From Bacteroidales bacterium (lineage in GTDB: Bacteria > Bacteroidota > Bacteroidia > Bacteroidales > JAIPAH01), in the NCBI GenBank assembly GCA_021738485.1, contig JAIPBX010000012.1:1-48987 (forward strand): a DNA stretch of 48,987 nt, given 5' to 3'. Shown piece by piece: positions 18,248 to 26,879 of the stretch. The position numbers and the translations under genes were made by a program. The notes beneath the pieces were generated by a model that saw only the letters and a program-made list of their open reading frames with translations, did no database searches and was not told where the DNA came from. Position 1 is the first letter of the stretch; each line of letters opens with the position of its first letter.

Positions 18248-19087
18248 CTATTGGCGAGCCTTTTCAAACGTTAACGCCACCCAGTCATTCTTCTGGTTAT
18301 TGTTTATTAGCGCTAGCCCATGTCGGGCTGCCTCCTGCTTTACCAGTTCAATATCGTGCTCGTAAAATCCGCTCATAAGTAGGCGACCATTATTATCCAG
18401 ATGCCCGGCATACGCTTCTAAATCGCTAATCAGCACATTCCTGTTGATATTAGCCAATATCATATCAAATTCATGGTTAGGAATAGCCGAGACGTCCCCT
18501 AATATTATTTCCGGGATTTGCAGGGCATTATGGCGGAAATTACCCGGAGCGTTTTCATGGGCCCATTGGTCCACATCTATCGCTGTTATTTTCTTTGCCC
18601 CCATTTTGGAAGCCAGAATAGACAATATACCTGTCCCCGAGCCCATATCCAATACCTGTTTACCTTTGAAATCTTCTTCAAACATCAGTCTTATAACCAA
18701 TTCTGTGGTTTCATGATGAGCTGTACCAAAAGACATCCTTGGTTCAATAATAATGTCGTATTGGACATCATTACGCGCGGAATGAAACGGAGCTCTGATA
18801 TAACAAAGCTCATCTATCAACACCGGATCATAGTTACTTTCCCACAACCTGTTCCAGTTTTCTTCCTCTATTTCCTCGTACTCCAGAGTCACATCAAAGA
18901 GGCCGTCGCGAATAAGAGGTAATTGCTTTACCGCTTCAAAATCGAAAGAATCGGCAGGAATATATGCCAATAATCCTGTATCTGATTCGGCAAAACTTTC
19001 GTATCCGATTTCAGCAAGTTGGGCTGTTAAGATATCCGAAGCAGGTTCCGCCGGAAATACCTTACAATGTAATTCAATATAATTCAA
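18248..19087 (-). CDS. prmA: Ribosomal protein L11 methyltransferase
   Basis: A 279-residue protein with the PrmA layout: an N-terminal ferredoxin-like substrate domain (1-95) and a C-terminal SAM domain with VLDMGSGTGILSILASKMGA near residues 145-164 and ILANINRNVL near 211-220. It trimethylates L11 on the ribosome. No ATG is available: the frame is closed upstream by a TGA at 19094-19096, and the TTG at 19085-19087 gives MNYIELHCKV, the normal family start. It follows tpiA by 12 bp, so the two are probably one transcript. Confidence 0.94.
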   Translation of the reverse strand: MNYIELHCKVFPAEPASDILTAQLAEIGYESFAESDTGLLAYIPADSFDFEAVKQLPLIRDGLFDVTLEYEEIEEENWNRLWESNYDPVLIDELCYIRAPFHSARNDVQYDIIIEPRMSFGTAHHETTELVIRLMFEEDFKGKQVLDMGSGTGILSILASKMGAKKITAIDVDQWAHENAPGNFRHNALQIPEIILGDVSAIPNHEFDMILANINRNVLISDLEAYAGHLDNNGRLLMSGFYEHDIELVKQEAARHGLALINNNQKNDWVALTFEKARQ

Positions 19088-19099
19088 GAGCGCTCAATT

Positions 19100-19867
19100 T
19101 TATTCGTCATTCATAGCTTCAACAATCTGGAGAAAATCTTTTGACTTAAGGGAAGCTCCGCCTATCAGGCCGCCGTCAATGTCTGGCTGAATAAAAAGTT
19201 CATGAGCGTTGGAAGGTTTCACGCTGCCACCATAAAGTATAGATACTTCGGAGGCGATATTTTTGCCATACTTATTAGAAAGTTGATTCCTGATAAATTC
19301 ATGCATCTCCTGAGCTTGCTCAGGTGTAGCGGTCTCGCCCGTACCTATCGCCCATACCGGCTCATAGGCTACAACCACTCTGGAAATATCCTCTTTATCG
19401 AGGTAAAAAAGGCCTTCGGCTAATTGTTCGCCCACCACTTTGAAATGCTTTTCACCCTTTCTTACATCCAGATGTTCCCCGCAGCAAAATATCGGGGTCA
19501 AATCGTTTTCCAGGGCTTTATCCACCTTTCGGGAAAGGATATCGTCGGTTTCATTAAAATAGGATCGCCTCTCGGAATGGCCAATAATCGCATATTGCAC
19601 TCCCACCGAACGAACCATTTCGGCTGATATCTCACCGGTATACGCTCCCAAAGGGTATTGACTTATATTTTGCACCCCTACCGAAAAATTATAATCATCG
19701 GCAAAATCAGCTGCCATTTCGCTATACAGAAATGGCGGACATAAAACTACTTCTTTGTTGTTGAAATCTTTGTTGGCTATTCCTTTGGCGATTTCATTAA
19801 TAAGACCGTTAGCTTCTTCAAAGGTCTTGTTCATTTTCCAATTACCGGCAATAATCTTTGTTCTCAT
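19100..19867 (-). CDS. tpiA: Triosephosphate isomerase
   Basis: The 255-residue length is standard. Active-site landmarks are GNWKMN (residues 8-13, lysine included), GHSERRSYF with the catalytic His, AYEPVWAIGTG with the catalytic Glu, and the phosphate-binding YGGSVKPSN. It interconverts dihydroxyacetone phosphate and glyceraldehyde-3-phosphate in the cytoplasm. It lies 41 bp downstream of a BT_3928-type membrane protein and 12 bp upstream of prmA. Confidence 0.98.
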   Translation of the reverse strand: MRTKIIAGNWKMNKTFEEANGLINEIAKGIANKDFNNKEVVLCPPFLYSEMAADFADDYNFSVGVQNISQYPLGAYTGEISAEMVRSVGVQYAIIGHSERRSYFNETDDILSRKVDKALENDLTPIFCCGEHLDVRKGEKHFKVVGEQLAEGLFYLDKEDISRVVVAYEPVWAIGTGETATPEQAQEMHEFIRNQLSNKYGKNIASEVSILYGGSVKPSNAHELFIQPDIDGGLIGGASLKSKDFLQIVEAMNDE

Positions 19868-19908
19868 CTTTATAAGTTATTTTACAAAACGAAGATAATA
19901 AAACATTA

Positions 19909-21018
19909 TCATTTCGCAGGATATTTTTGCAGAATTTCTTTCGTGTTGGGGATATTAGAATAGTGCCACTTTTGCTTCACCACCCCATTTTTTAACAATA
20001 GCAGTCCGGGATTTGATCGAATCATTGCTTTAAGCTCAATGCCATCTGCCTGATAAGCAGGCAGAGACGTATCGTATTTTTTGGTTAATTCATCCACTCG
20101 CTTTTTAAGAGAAGAGGTAAGTAAGGCAAAATCATATCCCTTATCTTTTAATTTTTTATATAGCTTAACAACTTTTTCCACCCCTTTCTTATCAGCTTCA
20201 TCAAGCGAATAAGCTGCTATTAAAAACTGATAATCCGCATTTTCGATGATTTCCCTGGTCATATCATTGTTGTTATAATCCATAATTTGAAGATGATGTT
20301 TATGCTCGACCTGGGAATCATCTATTTGTTGTTCTACAAATTTCCAGTTTTTCATCCAGACCGAATCTTCATAAGGAATTTCGGAAGCAAGGTATTTTTT
20401 CTTCTCCCCGCTTTCTTTGTTTTCATAGACGAGATAATACTTTTCTTTGCCGGATTGCTTCATATTCTTACCCACTTTCCAGTCCCTGAAATCAATAGGA
20501 GGCAAATTGGTATAGCTATAATAACTCACCATAAAAAAGGCGATAACAAACAATAGCGCTACTGTATCCTGTTTCTTCTGAGATATGGTTATTTGGCGAT
20601 ACTTATGGGTAAAGAAAATAATAAGGGTGGGTATCATCAAAAAGACATTTTTGTAGAAGGTTTCCCAGTTGGAGAGTTTTATTGCCTCCCCAAAGCACCC
20701 GCAATCCGGTACGGGATTATATAGGGCATCGAAAAGAGTAACGATAGTAAAAAAAACCATCATCACAAGCACAGCCCATGTTGTTTGCTTTATCCTGAGA
20801 TTAAGCAATAAAAAAACGCCTATACTAAATTCGATCGTAACCAACAAGAAGGAAAGATAAATAGCAGCAGGCATAGCCCAATCCAGGTTGTAGGCCACCA
20901 GGTAGTCTTCAATTTTATACATGGTCCCCATCGGATCAATGCCTTTGACAAAACCCGAAAATATAAAAGTCAACCCCACAATAAAACGGCTAACCAAACG
21001 AATCACCTTCATAATCAA
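19909..21018 (-). CDS. BT_3928-family DoxX/MauE-like membrane protein with thioredoxin-like tail
   Basis: The first 160 residues hold about four membrane segments with the DoxX/MauE pattern (FIFSGFVKGIDPMGTMYKIEDY near 17-38, then a PVPDCGCFGEAI loop near 98-109). The remaining 200 residues are soluble and look thioredoxin-like (LLTSSLKKRVDEL, then SNPGLLLLKNGVVKQKW near the end), but no CxxC is present in that tail. Proteins of this architecture are conserved in Bacteroidota next to tpiA and DUF1599, and their role is not settled; a link to quinone or disulfide redox chemistry is inferred from MauE/DoxX. Its first four bases overlap the DUF1599 stop, so translation is probably coupled. Confidence 0.88.
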   Translation of the reverse strand: MIMKVIRLVSRFIVGLTFIFSGFVKGIDPMGTMYKIEDYLVAYNLDWAMPAAIYLSFLLVTIEFSIGVFLLLNLRIKQTTWAVLVMMVFFTIVTLFDALYNPVPDCGCFGEAIKLSNWETFYKNVFLMIPTLIIFFTHKYRQITISQKKQDTVALLFVIAFFMVSYYSYTNLPPIDFRDWKVGKNMKQSGKEKYYLVYENKESGEKKKYLASEIPYEDSVWMKNWKFVEQQIDDSQVEHKHHLQIMDYNNNDMTREIIENADYQFLIAAYSLDEADKKGVEKVVKLYKKLKDKGYDFALLTSSLKKRVDELTKKYDTSLPAYQADGIELKAMIRSNPGLLLLKNGVVKQKWHYSNIPNTKEILQKYPAK

Positions 21019-21566
21019 CTCATTTCATTTTCCTGCATTTTAATCAGGGCAAATATAGCATAATTAATGATATCCTGGTAATTGGCTTCAAGCCCCTCGG
21101 AAACCTGGGTAGTCCCCTGATTTTCTTCAATCTGTTTAATTCGGAATATACGCATCAGAATAATATCCGTTATTGAGCTGATGCGCATATTACGCCATGC
21201 TTCATCATAATCATGGTTCTTATTCGTCATTAATTCCATAGTGTTTTCCATATATTTTTCATAAAGTTGCATGGCTTCTTCATAACTCATATCAATAGTA
21301 TTCGGAACTCCCTTCTCAATTTGAATCAAAGCCATCAGGCTATAATTCACAATACCTATAAACTCAGATTCCATACCTTCTTCAACCCGGCTTACTTGTT
21401 TAGATTGTAAGCTTCTTATTCGACTTGCTTTGATATATATCTGATCCGTCAATGAAGAAACTCTTAATATCCTCCATGAAAGGCCGTAATCGCGATTTTT
21501 CGCTTGAAATACCTGCTTGCATGAGGCTGCTACTTCTTTAAATTTTTCAACAGTTTTGTTATTCAT
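21015..21566 (-). CDS. DUF1599 protein, internally duplicated
   Basis: A 183-residue, mostly alpha-helical protein made of two copies of a unit of about 93 residues. KNRDYGLSWR (23-32) and KNHDYDEAWR (116-125) are equivalent, each followed by a conserved R-[VI]-SS-[LI]-TD segment. DUF1599 has been grouped with nucleotide-modification-associated domains and resembles all-alpha NTP pyrophosphatases; no substrate is known for this branch. It is the first gene of the minus-strand run and overlaps the next gene by 4 bp. folP diverges from it after 79 bp. Confidence 0.88.
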   Translation of the reverse strand: MNNKTVEKFKEVAASCKQVFQAKNRDYGLSWRILRVSSLTDQIYIKASRIRSLQSKQVSRVEEGMESEFIGIVNYSLMALIQIEKGVPNTIDMSYEEAMQLYEKYMENTMELMTNKNHDYDEAWRNMRISSITDIILMRIFRIKQIEENQGTTQVSEGLEANYQDIINYAIFALIKMQENEMS

Positions 21567-21645
21567 ATTTTTTTTTATTAAATATTTTATTAATTTCGGG
21601 GCAAGATTTTAAGTTACTAATATTAAAAGAACTGAGGAGTATAAT

Positions 21646-22461
21646 ATGAAAAAGCGAATACTAGACTCATCGGAGCCGTTGGTAATGGGTATTTTAAACA
21701 TAACGCCGGATTCTTTTTATGATGGTGGCAAATATACAACGGAAAAAGAATGGATGCAAAAGGCGGAAGAAATCGTTACAGAAGGTGGGCGTATTATTGA
21801 TCTCGGAGCTATCTCGACCCGTCCCGGAGCAAAAGAAATCCCGGAAAAAGACGAAAAAGAACGACTGCTTCCGGCATTACGCTCCATTCGAAAAGAATAT
21901 CCCGACACTCTTATTTCTGTCGATACCTACCGGTCAAATATCGCTCAAATGGCTGTAGAGGAAGGAGCGGATATGATCAATGATATCTCCGGGGGCACTA
22001 TGGATCAAAACATGTTTAGTACCATTAGTAAACTAGAAGTCCCCTACATCATTATGCATATTAAGGGGACCCCCCAAAACATGCAACAGAATCCCGATTA
22101 TGACGATGTGATAGAGGAGATAGCTACTTTTTTCAGAAACCAAATTTTACAGCTCAACGAGCTTGGCTTTGATGATATTCTCCTGGACCCCGGTTTCGGC
22201 TTCGGGAAAAGCATAAGTCATAATTATCGTATCCTTCGCAAGCTCAGATCTTTCAGCGTCATGGGGTACCCTGTGGTAGCCGGGCTGTCGCGCAAATCGA
22301 TGATCAACCGCGTATTGAATGTGGGACCCGAAGAGGCCCTTAACGGGACTACTATTCTCAATACCATTGCTTTGAATAATGGGGCCAGCATTCTTCGGGT
22401 TCATGACGTTAAAGAAGCCGTCGAAGCCATTGCCCTGGTGAGCCTTGTAAGCAATGCTTAA
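21646..22461 (+). CDS. folP: Dihydropteroate synthase
   Basis: A 271-residue TIM-barrel enzyme. NITPDSFYDGG near residues 17-27, DLGAISTRPGA near 50-60, DMINDISGG near 107-115, DPGFGFGKS near 181-189, GLSRKSMI near 212-219 and RVHDV near the end are all family motifs. It joins p-aminobenzoate to the pterin pyrophosphate in folate synthesis and is the target of sulfonamides. A clear GAGGAG Shine-Dalgarno sequence lies just upstream of the ATG, stronger than at most genes here. cdaA follows in the same direction after 192 bp. Confidence 0.97.
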   Translation: MKKRILDSSEPLVMGILNITPDSFYDGGKYTTEKEWMQKAEEIVTEGGRIIDLGAISTRPGAKEIPEKDEKERLLPALRSIRKEYPDTLISVDTYRSNIAQMAVEEGADMINDISGGTMDQNMFSTISKLEVPYIIMHIKGTPQNMQQNPDYDDVIEEIATFFRNQILQLNELGFDDILLDPGFGFGKSISHNYRILRKLRSFSVMGYPVVAGLSRKSMINRVLNVGPEEALNGTTILNTIALNNGASILRVHDVKEAVEAIALVSLVSNA

Positions 22462-22625
22462 TTGTTTTGTCCACCCAAAAGTTGCATTGAATTATGCCGG
22501 AAAATGAGATGAGCCTGGATGGATATTTGCAGCAAAGTTTCTTTCGGTCCGGGTTCATCTTATTTTATTCTGATGTGCACATATTGCTCTATGGTTTTTT
22601 CTATCCGAAAATGATTTTCATTGCT

Positions 22626-22633
22626 TACTTTTG
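22626..22633 (+). promoter_or_regulatory. -7 element upstream of cdaA
   Basis: TACTTTTG matches TAnnTTTG and lies 20 bp before the cdaA ATG, which would leave a very short leader. It suggests that cdaA is transcribed separately from folP. Confidence 0.45.
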
Positions 22634-22653
22634 CGTTGCAAATGATTTAATTT

Positions 22654-23436
22654 ATGGTGCTTGAATTTATTACGGTCCGTTTCCTGGATATTATAGACAT
22701 TCTTCTGGTGGCTTTTCTCTTATATGAACTCTACAGCCTTCTGCGGGGAACTGCCGCCATAAACATTTTCATCGGAATCGTTGCCATATTATTGATCTGG
22801 CGTTTGGTTACGGCGCTTGAAATGGAATTGCTCAGTAAAATTCTAGGCGGTTTTATCAGTGTGGGTTTTATAGCATTAATCGTGGTGTTTCAACCCGAAA
22901 TACGGCGGTTCCTGCTTTTCCTCGGCACCCCCAATGCCTTAAACCGCATGCGTGATAATTTATTCTTCTGGCGTTTTAATATGTCCAATGCCCCCAAGCT
23001 TAAGGTGGACCATGTGGTTAAAGCCTGCCAGAGTTTGTCAAATAAAGATATGGGTGCCCTCATCGTTCTGGCCAAAAAAAATGAGCTCAATAGTTTCGTG
23101 GAGACCGGCACACGACTTGAGGCCAATATTTCCAGCGCATTGCTGGAGAACATATTTTTTAAAAACTCGCCACTGCATGACGGGGCCGTCATCATTCAGA
23201 AGAATAAAATACGAGCCGCACGATGTGTTCTGCCTATCACCCGAAACAGGAATTTTCCGGCAATATACGGGCTGAGGCACCGGGCAGCCGTAGGCATTTC
23301 CGAGCAAACGGATGCTATAGCCATAGCCGTTTCTGAAGAAACCGGAAAAATATCGTATGCTAAAGGGGGCTCATTGCATCCCCACCTCACGGCGACACAG
23401 CTTAAAAAGGTGCTGTCCGAGGAATTTAAAAGTTAA
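22654..23436 (+). CDS. cdaA: Diadenylate cyclase (c-di-AMP synthase), CdaA type
   Basis: A 260-residue protein with two or three N-terminal membrane segments (residues about 10-80) and a cytoplasmic DAC domain. The catalytic motifs D176-G-A178 and R208-H-R210 are both intact, so it should condense two ATP into c-di-AMP, a second messenger for potassium and osmolyte balance and wall homeostasis. It follows folP, an arrangement common in Bacteroidota. The next gene is convergent and only 3 bp away. No c-di-AMP phosphodiesterase is in the window. Confidence 0.95.
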   Translation: MVLEFITVRFLDIIDILLVAFLLYELYSLLRGTAAINIFIGIVAILLIWRLVTALEMELLSKILGGFISVGFIALIVVFQPEIRRFLLFLGTPNALNRMRDNLFFWRFNMSNAPKLKVDHVVKACQSLSNKDMGALIVLAKKNELNSFVETGTRLEANISSALLENIFFKNSPLHDGAVIIQKNKIRAARCVLPITRNRNFPAIYGLRHRAAVGISEQTDAIAIAVSEETGKISYAKGGSLHPHLTATQLKKVLSEEFKS

Positions 23437-23439
23437 TAA

Positions 23440-23967
23440 CTAGTTGCTGCCGGCGGCATTTTCCTTTTCGAATTGCTTTACTAACTCTTCCGGTGACTTT
23501 CCCAGATGCTTCAAAGACATCTCTACATCGTCGGCAAACTCGTGGCCGGGATATTTCTTCAAAAAACTCCTGTAAAATTCTTTGGCCTTAGCTAATTTCC
23601 CCTGGTAGTTCTCATAAATATAAGCCTTAAGGAAGGTAACCTCAGCTCTCTTTTCAAAATCCGGATAGCTTTTAAGTATCTTATCGAGTTGCTTCATTGC
23701 CTCCTCGCCATTTTCCATATTCATATAAATATCCGCTGCTTTAAAAAGATATTCGGAAGACAGAGAATCCCGGGGGTTTTTGTCGGCATATTTCACATAA
23801 TTTTCAGCCAAAGCACTTAATAATTCTTCGTCGGCATCCTGGCGGGCATCCGCCCCAAACAATTGCTCTTCCTGCTGAGCGATTTTCTCACGGAGTGAGG
23901 TTTCATTATTGCAGGCCATAAAGGCCGGTATCATTAATACGATAGTTACAGCAATTAGTTGTCTCAT
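23440..23967 (-). CDS. TPR-like lipoprotein
   Basis: A 175-residue protein with a lipoprotein signal peptide (hydrophobic residues 4-17, lipobox FMAC with Cys19) and helical TPR-like repeats: segments around YLFKAADIYMNM, AEVTFLKAYIYEN and AKEFYRSFLKKYPGHE, the last typical of the BamD/YbgF (CpoB) style of repeat. It is anchored in the envelope and probably works as a scaffold; the partner is unknown. It is the last gene of a tight ruvX-def-TPR unit, with a 2-bp gap to def, and is convergent with cdaA. Confidence 0.85.
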   Translation of the reverse strand: MRQLIAVTIVLMIPAFMACNNETSLREKIAQQEEQLFGADARQDADEELLSALAENYVKYADKNPRDSLSSEYLFKAADIYMNMENGEEAMKQLDKILKSYPDFEKRAEVTFLKAYIYENYQGKLAKAKEFYRSFLKKYPGHEFADDVEMSLKHLGKSPEELVKQFEKENAAGSN

Positions 23968-23969
23968 TT

Positions 23970-24551
23970 TTATGTTTTGGTTTTACTGGATTTCTTCATA
24001 AAAGGGAAAATCATCCGGTACTCCACTTCCACTCTGCCTTTGGAAATATTGCTCAGCTTGCTGCGAAGCATGGTCTTTCGCATTGTACTTAAGTGATCGG
24101 TAAACAGAATACCTTCAATGTGGTCGTATTCATGCTGGATAATGCGGGCCAGCATCCCGCTGTAATACTCGTCATGAAAATTCCAGTCGGCATCATAATA
24201 TTGAATGGATATGGCGTACTTCCGGGCCACTTCTTCACGGATATGGGGGATACTAAGACATCCCTCCTCCATCATATCCACTTCCCCTTCACGTTGAACA
24301 ATTTGCGGGTTGATAAATGTGTGACGTACATTTTCAGCCCCGGCTATTTGATTGGAGTAGGGTGTGGCGTCAATAATAAATATCCGCAGGGATTGATTGA
24401 CCTGGGGAGCCGCCAGCCCCACCCCTTCCGAATAATACATGGTCTCCCACATATTTTGAATTAGCTGATCCAGTTTAGGCTCGTTTTGTTCTACTTCCCG
24501 CGCTCGCTTGCGTAATACCGGGTGACCATATGCTACTATCGGTAAAACCAT
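23970..24551 (-). CDS. def: Peptide deformylase
   Basis: A 193-residue enzyme with the three deformylase motifs: G43-V-G-L-A-A-P-Q50, E96-G-C98-L-S-I-P102 and H140-E-Y-D-H144. C98, H140 and H144 bind the catalytic metal and E141 is the general base. It removes the formyl group from new proteins at the ribosome. It starts 1 bp after the ruvX stop and ends 2 bp before the TPR lipoprotein gene, so all three are surely co-transcribed. Confidence 0.97.
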   Translation of the reverse strand: MVLPIVAYGHPVLRKRAREVEQNEPKLDQLIQNMWETMYYSEGVGLAAPQVNQSLRIFIIDATPYSNQIAGAENVRHTFINPQIVQREGEVDMMEEGCLSIPHIREEVARKYAISIQYYDADWNFHDEYYSGMLARIIQHEYDHIEGILFTDHLSTMRKTMLRSKLSNISKGRVEVEYRMIFPFMKKSSKTKT

Positions 24552-24552
24552 A

Positions 24553-24969
24553 TTAAATATTTTTACTCTCTAAGTATGACTGAAGAATAATTGTTGCACT
24601 AATTTGATCGACCAGGGCTTTATTTTGTCGCTGCTTTTTTTTCATACCCGAATCAATCATTGTCTGAAAAGCCATTTTTGAAGTAAAACGCTCATCCATC
24701 CTTTCCACCGGTATATCCGGGAAACTCTTGCTTAACTTCTTCAAAAACGGCTTAATAAAAGCAACAGCTTCTGAGTCTGAGTTGTTCATCTGTTTTGGTT
24801 CGCCAACCACAAAGCGTTCTACGGGTTCGCGGCTGCAATAATCTTTAAGATATTCCAGCACTTTTTCGGCGCTCACGGTGGTGACGCCGTTGGCTATCAT
24901 TTGCAGCTCATCCGTAGCGGCAATACCTACTCGTTTCTTCCCGTAATCAATCGCAACTATTCTTCCCAT
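24553..24969 (-). CDS. ruvX: Putative pre-16S rRNA nuclease / Holliday junction resolvase, YqgF family
   Basis: A 138-residue RNase H-fold protein. The first acidic site lies in AIDYGKKRVGIAATDE (residues 5-20, D7), the second in VERMDERFTS with its Glu and Asp, and the third Asp in ALVDQISATIILQSYL near the C-terminus. YqgF/RuvX is needed for 16S rRNA 5' end maturation in E. coli and also resembles Holliday junction resolvases. It leads the ruvX-def-TPR unit from a promoter shared back to back with dapD. Confidence 0.94.
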   Translation of the reverse strand: MGRIVAIDYGKKRVGIAATDELQMIANGVTTVSAEKVLEYLKDYCSREPVERFVVGEPKQMNNSDSEAVAFIKPFLKKLSKSFPDIPVERMDERFTSKMAFQTMIDSGMKKKQRQNKALVDQISATIILQSYLESKNI

Positions 24970-24983
24970 TTTTCAATTTTGTG

Positions 24984-24991
24984 CAAAATTA
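24984..24991 (-). promoter_or_regulatory. -7 element for ruvX-def
   Basis: TAATTTTG on the minus strand matches TAnnTTTG, 15 bp upstream of the ruvX start. A plus-strand equivalent for dapD lies about 30 bp away, so this gap carries divergent promoters. Confidence 0.5.
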
Positions 24992-25021
24992 ATTAAAATA
25001 GTGCAAGAACCGAAAATTTAC

Positions 25022-25029
25022 TAATTTTG
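25022..25029 (+). promoter_or_regulatory. -7 element for dapD
   Basis: TAATTTTG matches TAnnTTTG and lies 32 bp before the dapD ATG at 25061. It is paired with the divergent ruvX element. Confidence 0.5.
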
Positions 25030-25060
25030 ACTTCTCTAAACCATAATATTGATAGGTGTT

Positions 25061-25876
25061 ATGCAACAAAACCGGAAGATCATCGAGGAGGCATGGGAAA
25101 ACAGACATATGCTGGAGAGGCCGGAAGTACAAAAAGCCATAACGGAAGCCGTAGATTTACTGGATCAGGGTAAAATCCGTGTGGCTGAAAAACAGGGAGA
25201 TGAATGGCAAGTCAACGAATGGGTAAAGAAAGCCGTCATTCTGTACTTTCCTCTTCAAAATATGAAAACCATGGAAGTAGGCCCTTTTGAATTCCATGAT
25301 AAGATAAAGCTTAAGAAAAACTATAAAGAGCAAGAGGTAAGAGTCGTACCTCATGCTATAGCCCGCTATGGCTCCCACCTTTCAAAAGGAGTGGTCATGA
25401 TGCCCTCTTATGTGAATATAGGCGCCTATGTAGGCAGTGGCACAATGGTCGATACGTGGGCCACAGTAGGTTCATGCGCTCAGATAGGTGAAAAAGTGCA
25501 CCTGAGTGGCGGCGTAGGTATAGGCGGTGTGCTGGAACCCCTTCAGGCGAAACCCGTCATCATAGAAGACGGTGCTTTCATTGGTTCAAGGGCTGTGGTT
25601 GTAGAAGGAGCTATGGTAGAAAAAGAAGCTGTTTTAGGAGCTAACGTAGTGATTACTCATTCCACCAAAGTAGTCGATGTGACCGGCCGGGAGCCTGTGG
25701 AATACAAGGGACGAATACCGCAGCGTTCGGTAGTTATTCCCGGTTCCTATACCAAAAAGTTTCCCGCCGGCGAATACCAGGTTCCCTGCGCCCTTATCAT
25801 AGGAAGGCGCAACCCTTCTACGGATCTGAAAACATCATTGAACCAAGCACTAAGAGATTATGATGTCGTTGTCTAA
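25061..25876 (+). CDS. dapD: Tetrahydrodipicolinate N-succinyltransferase
   Basis: This enzyme of 271 residues (from the ATG at 25061) has a helical N-terminal domain and a left-handed beta-helix of hexapeptide repeats, seen at VVMMPSYVNIGAYVGSGTMVDTWA and onward. It succinylates tetrahydrodipicolinate in the lysine and diaminopimelate pathway. The frame could begin at a TTG at 25049, but the ATG is preceded by ATAGGTG, a plausible ribosome-binding site, and gives the usual family N-terminus. The end overlaps the following glycosyltransferase gene by 17 bp. Confidence 0.96.
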   Translation: MQQNRKIIEEAWENRHMLERPEVQKAITEAVDLLDQGKIRVAEKQGDEWQVNEWVKKAVILYFPLQNMKTMEVGPFEFHDKIKLKKNYKEQEVRVVPHAIARYGSHLSKGVVMMPSYVNIGAYVGSGTMVDTWATVGSCAQIGEKVHLSGGVGIGGVLEPLQAKPVIIEDGAFIGSRAVVVEGAMVEKEAVLGANVVITHSTKVVDVTGREPVEYKGRIPQRSVVIPGSYTKKFPAGEYQVPCALIIGRRNPSTDLKTSLNQALRDYDVVV

Positions 25877-26879
25877 AAAGGATTTTCAAAAAATACTCAT
25901 CATACAGACGGCCTCCATTGGGGATGTCATTTTAGCTACGCCGGTGCTGGAAAAGTTAAAGGCCCATTATCCGGAAGCGAAAATTGATTTCCTGATGCGG
26001 GAAGGATCTGAACCGCTCTTGCGTGGACATCCTCATATTCGAGCCATTTTATCGTGGAATAAATCAGAAAACAAATACAATAATCTCACCCAGTTATTAG
26101 GTTATATCAGGGATAGGAAGTATGACTTAGTGGTCAATCTCCAGCGTTTTCTTTCAACGGGAATCTTAACCGCTTTTTCCGGGGCCAAAGTCACCGCAGG
26201 CTTTAATAAAAACCCCTTGAGCCTTTTCTTCTCAAACCGTGTCAAGCACCAAATCGGGTTAAAGTATCCTGAAGTTCACGAGATAGATCGCAATCTTAAG
26301 GTTGTTGATTTTTTAAACGATACTACGCGTTATAAACCACGACTTTATCCCGGAAAAAAAGCCTACGCCAAAATCTCCCAATACCGTACCCAAAACTATA
26401 TCACCATAACCCCGGCTTCCATATGGTATACCAAACAATATCCCGTAGACAAATGGGTGCAATTCATTAACAATGTTCCCCCGGAATATCACGTTTATAT
26501 TTTGGGAGCAAAAAATGATCGGGTGGTTAGCGATGAGATAGTCAAAAAAACCCGGAAAACAAATATATTGGACCTTTGCGGGCAATTCACATTGCTGGAA
26601 TCAGCAGCCCTAATAGCCGGGGCAGAAATGAATTATGCCAATGATTCGGCGGCCCAGCATATGGCTTCAGCCATGAATGCTCCGGTGACTACGGTGTACT
26701 GTTCAACCGTACCGGAATTTGGCTTTGGTCCTTTGTCGGACGACAGTAAGGTGATTCAAACTGATGAGAAACTGGATTGCCGCCCATGTGGACTGCATGG
26801 ATATAATCAATGTCCGGAAGGCCATTTTAAATGTGCGGATATTGATAGTAGCAAATTGCTAAAGCGTTTGGAAAAATGA
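25860..26879 (+). CDS. Glycosyltransferase family 9 (heptosyltransferase-like)
   Basis: A 339-residue GT9 protein with the GT-B fold. The N-terminal ILIIQTASIGDVILATPVLEKLKAHYPEA strand-helix near residues 11-39 and the C-terminal YANDSAAQHMASAMNAPVTTVYCSTVPEFGFGP segment near 259-291 are characteristic. Members add heptose or another sugar to lipopolysaccharide core from ADP-heptose at the inner face of the membrane. The closing part has three Cys residues (CRPCGLHGYNQCPEGHFKC), the common GT9 cysteine cluster. It starts inside the dapD coding end and overlaps tsaC by 4 bp, so the three are translationally coupled although their pathways differ. Confidence 0.92.
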   Translation: MMSLSKKDFQKILIIQTASIGDVILATPVLEKLKAHYPEAKIDFLMREGSEPLLRGHPHIRAILSWNKSENKYNNLTQLLGYIRDRKYDLVVNLQRFLSTGILTAFSGAKVTAGFNKNPLSLFFSNRVKHQIGLKYPEVHEIDRNLKVVDFLNDTTRYKPRLYPGKKAYAKISQYRTQNYITITPASIWYTKQYPVDKWVQFINNVPPEYHVYILGAKNDRVVSDEIVKKTRKTNILDLCGQFTLLESAALIAGAEMNYANDSAAQHMASAMNAPVTTVYCSTVPEFGFGPLSDDSKVIQTDEKLDCRPCGLHGYNQCPEGHFKCADIDSSKLLKRLEK

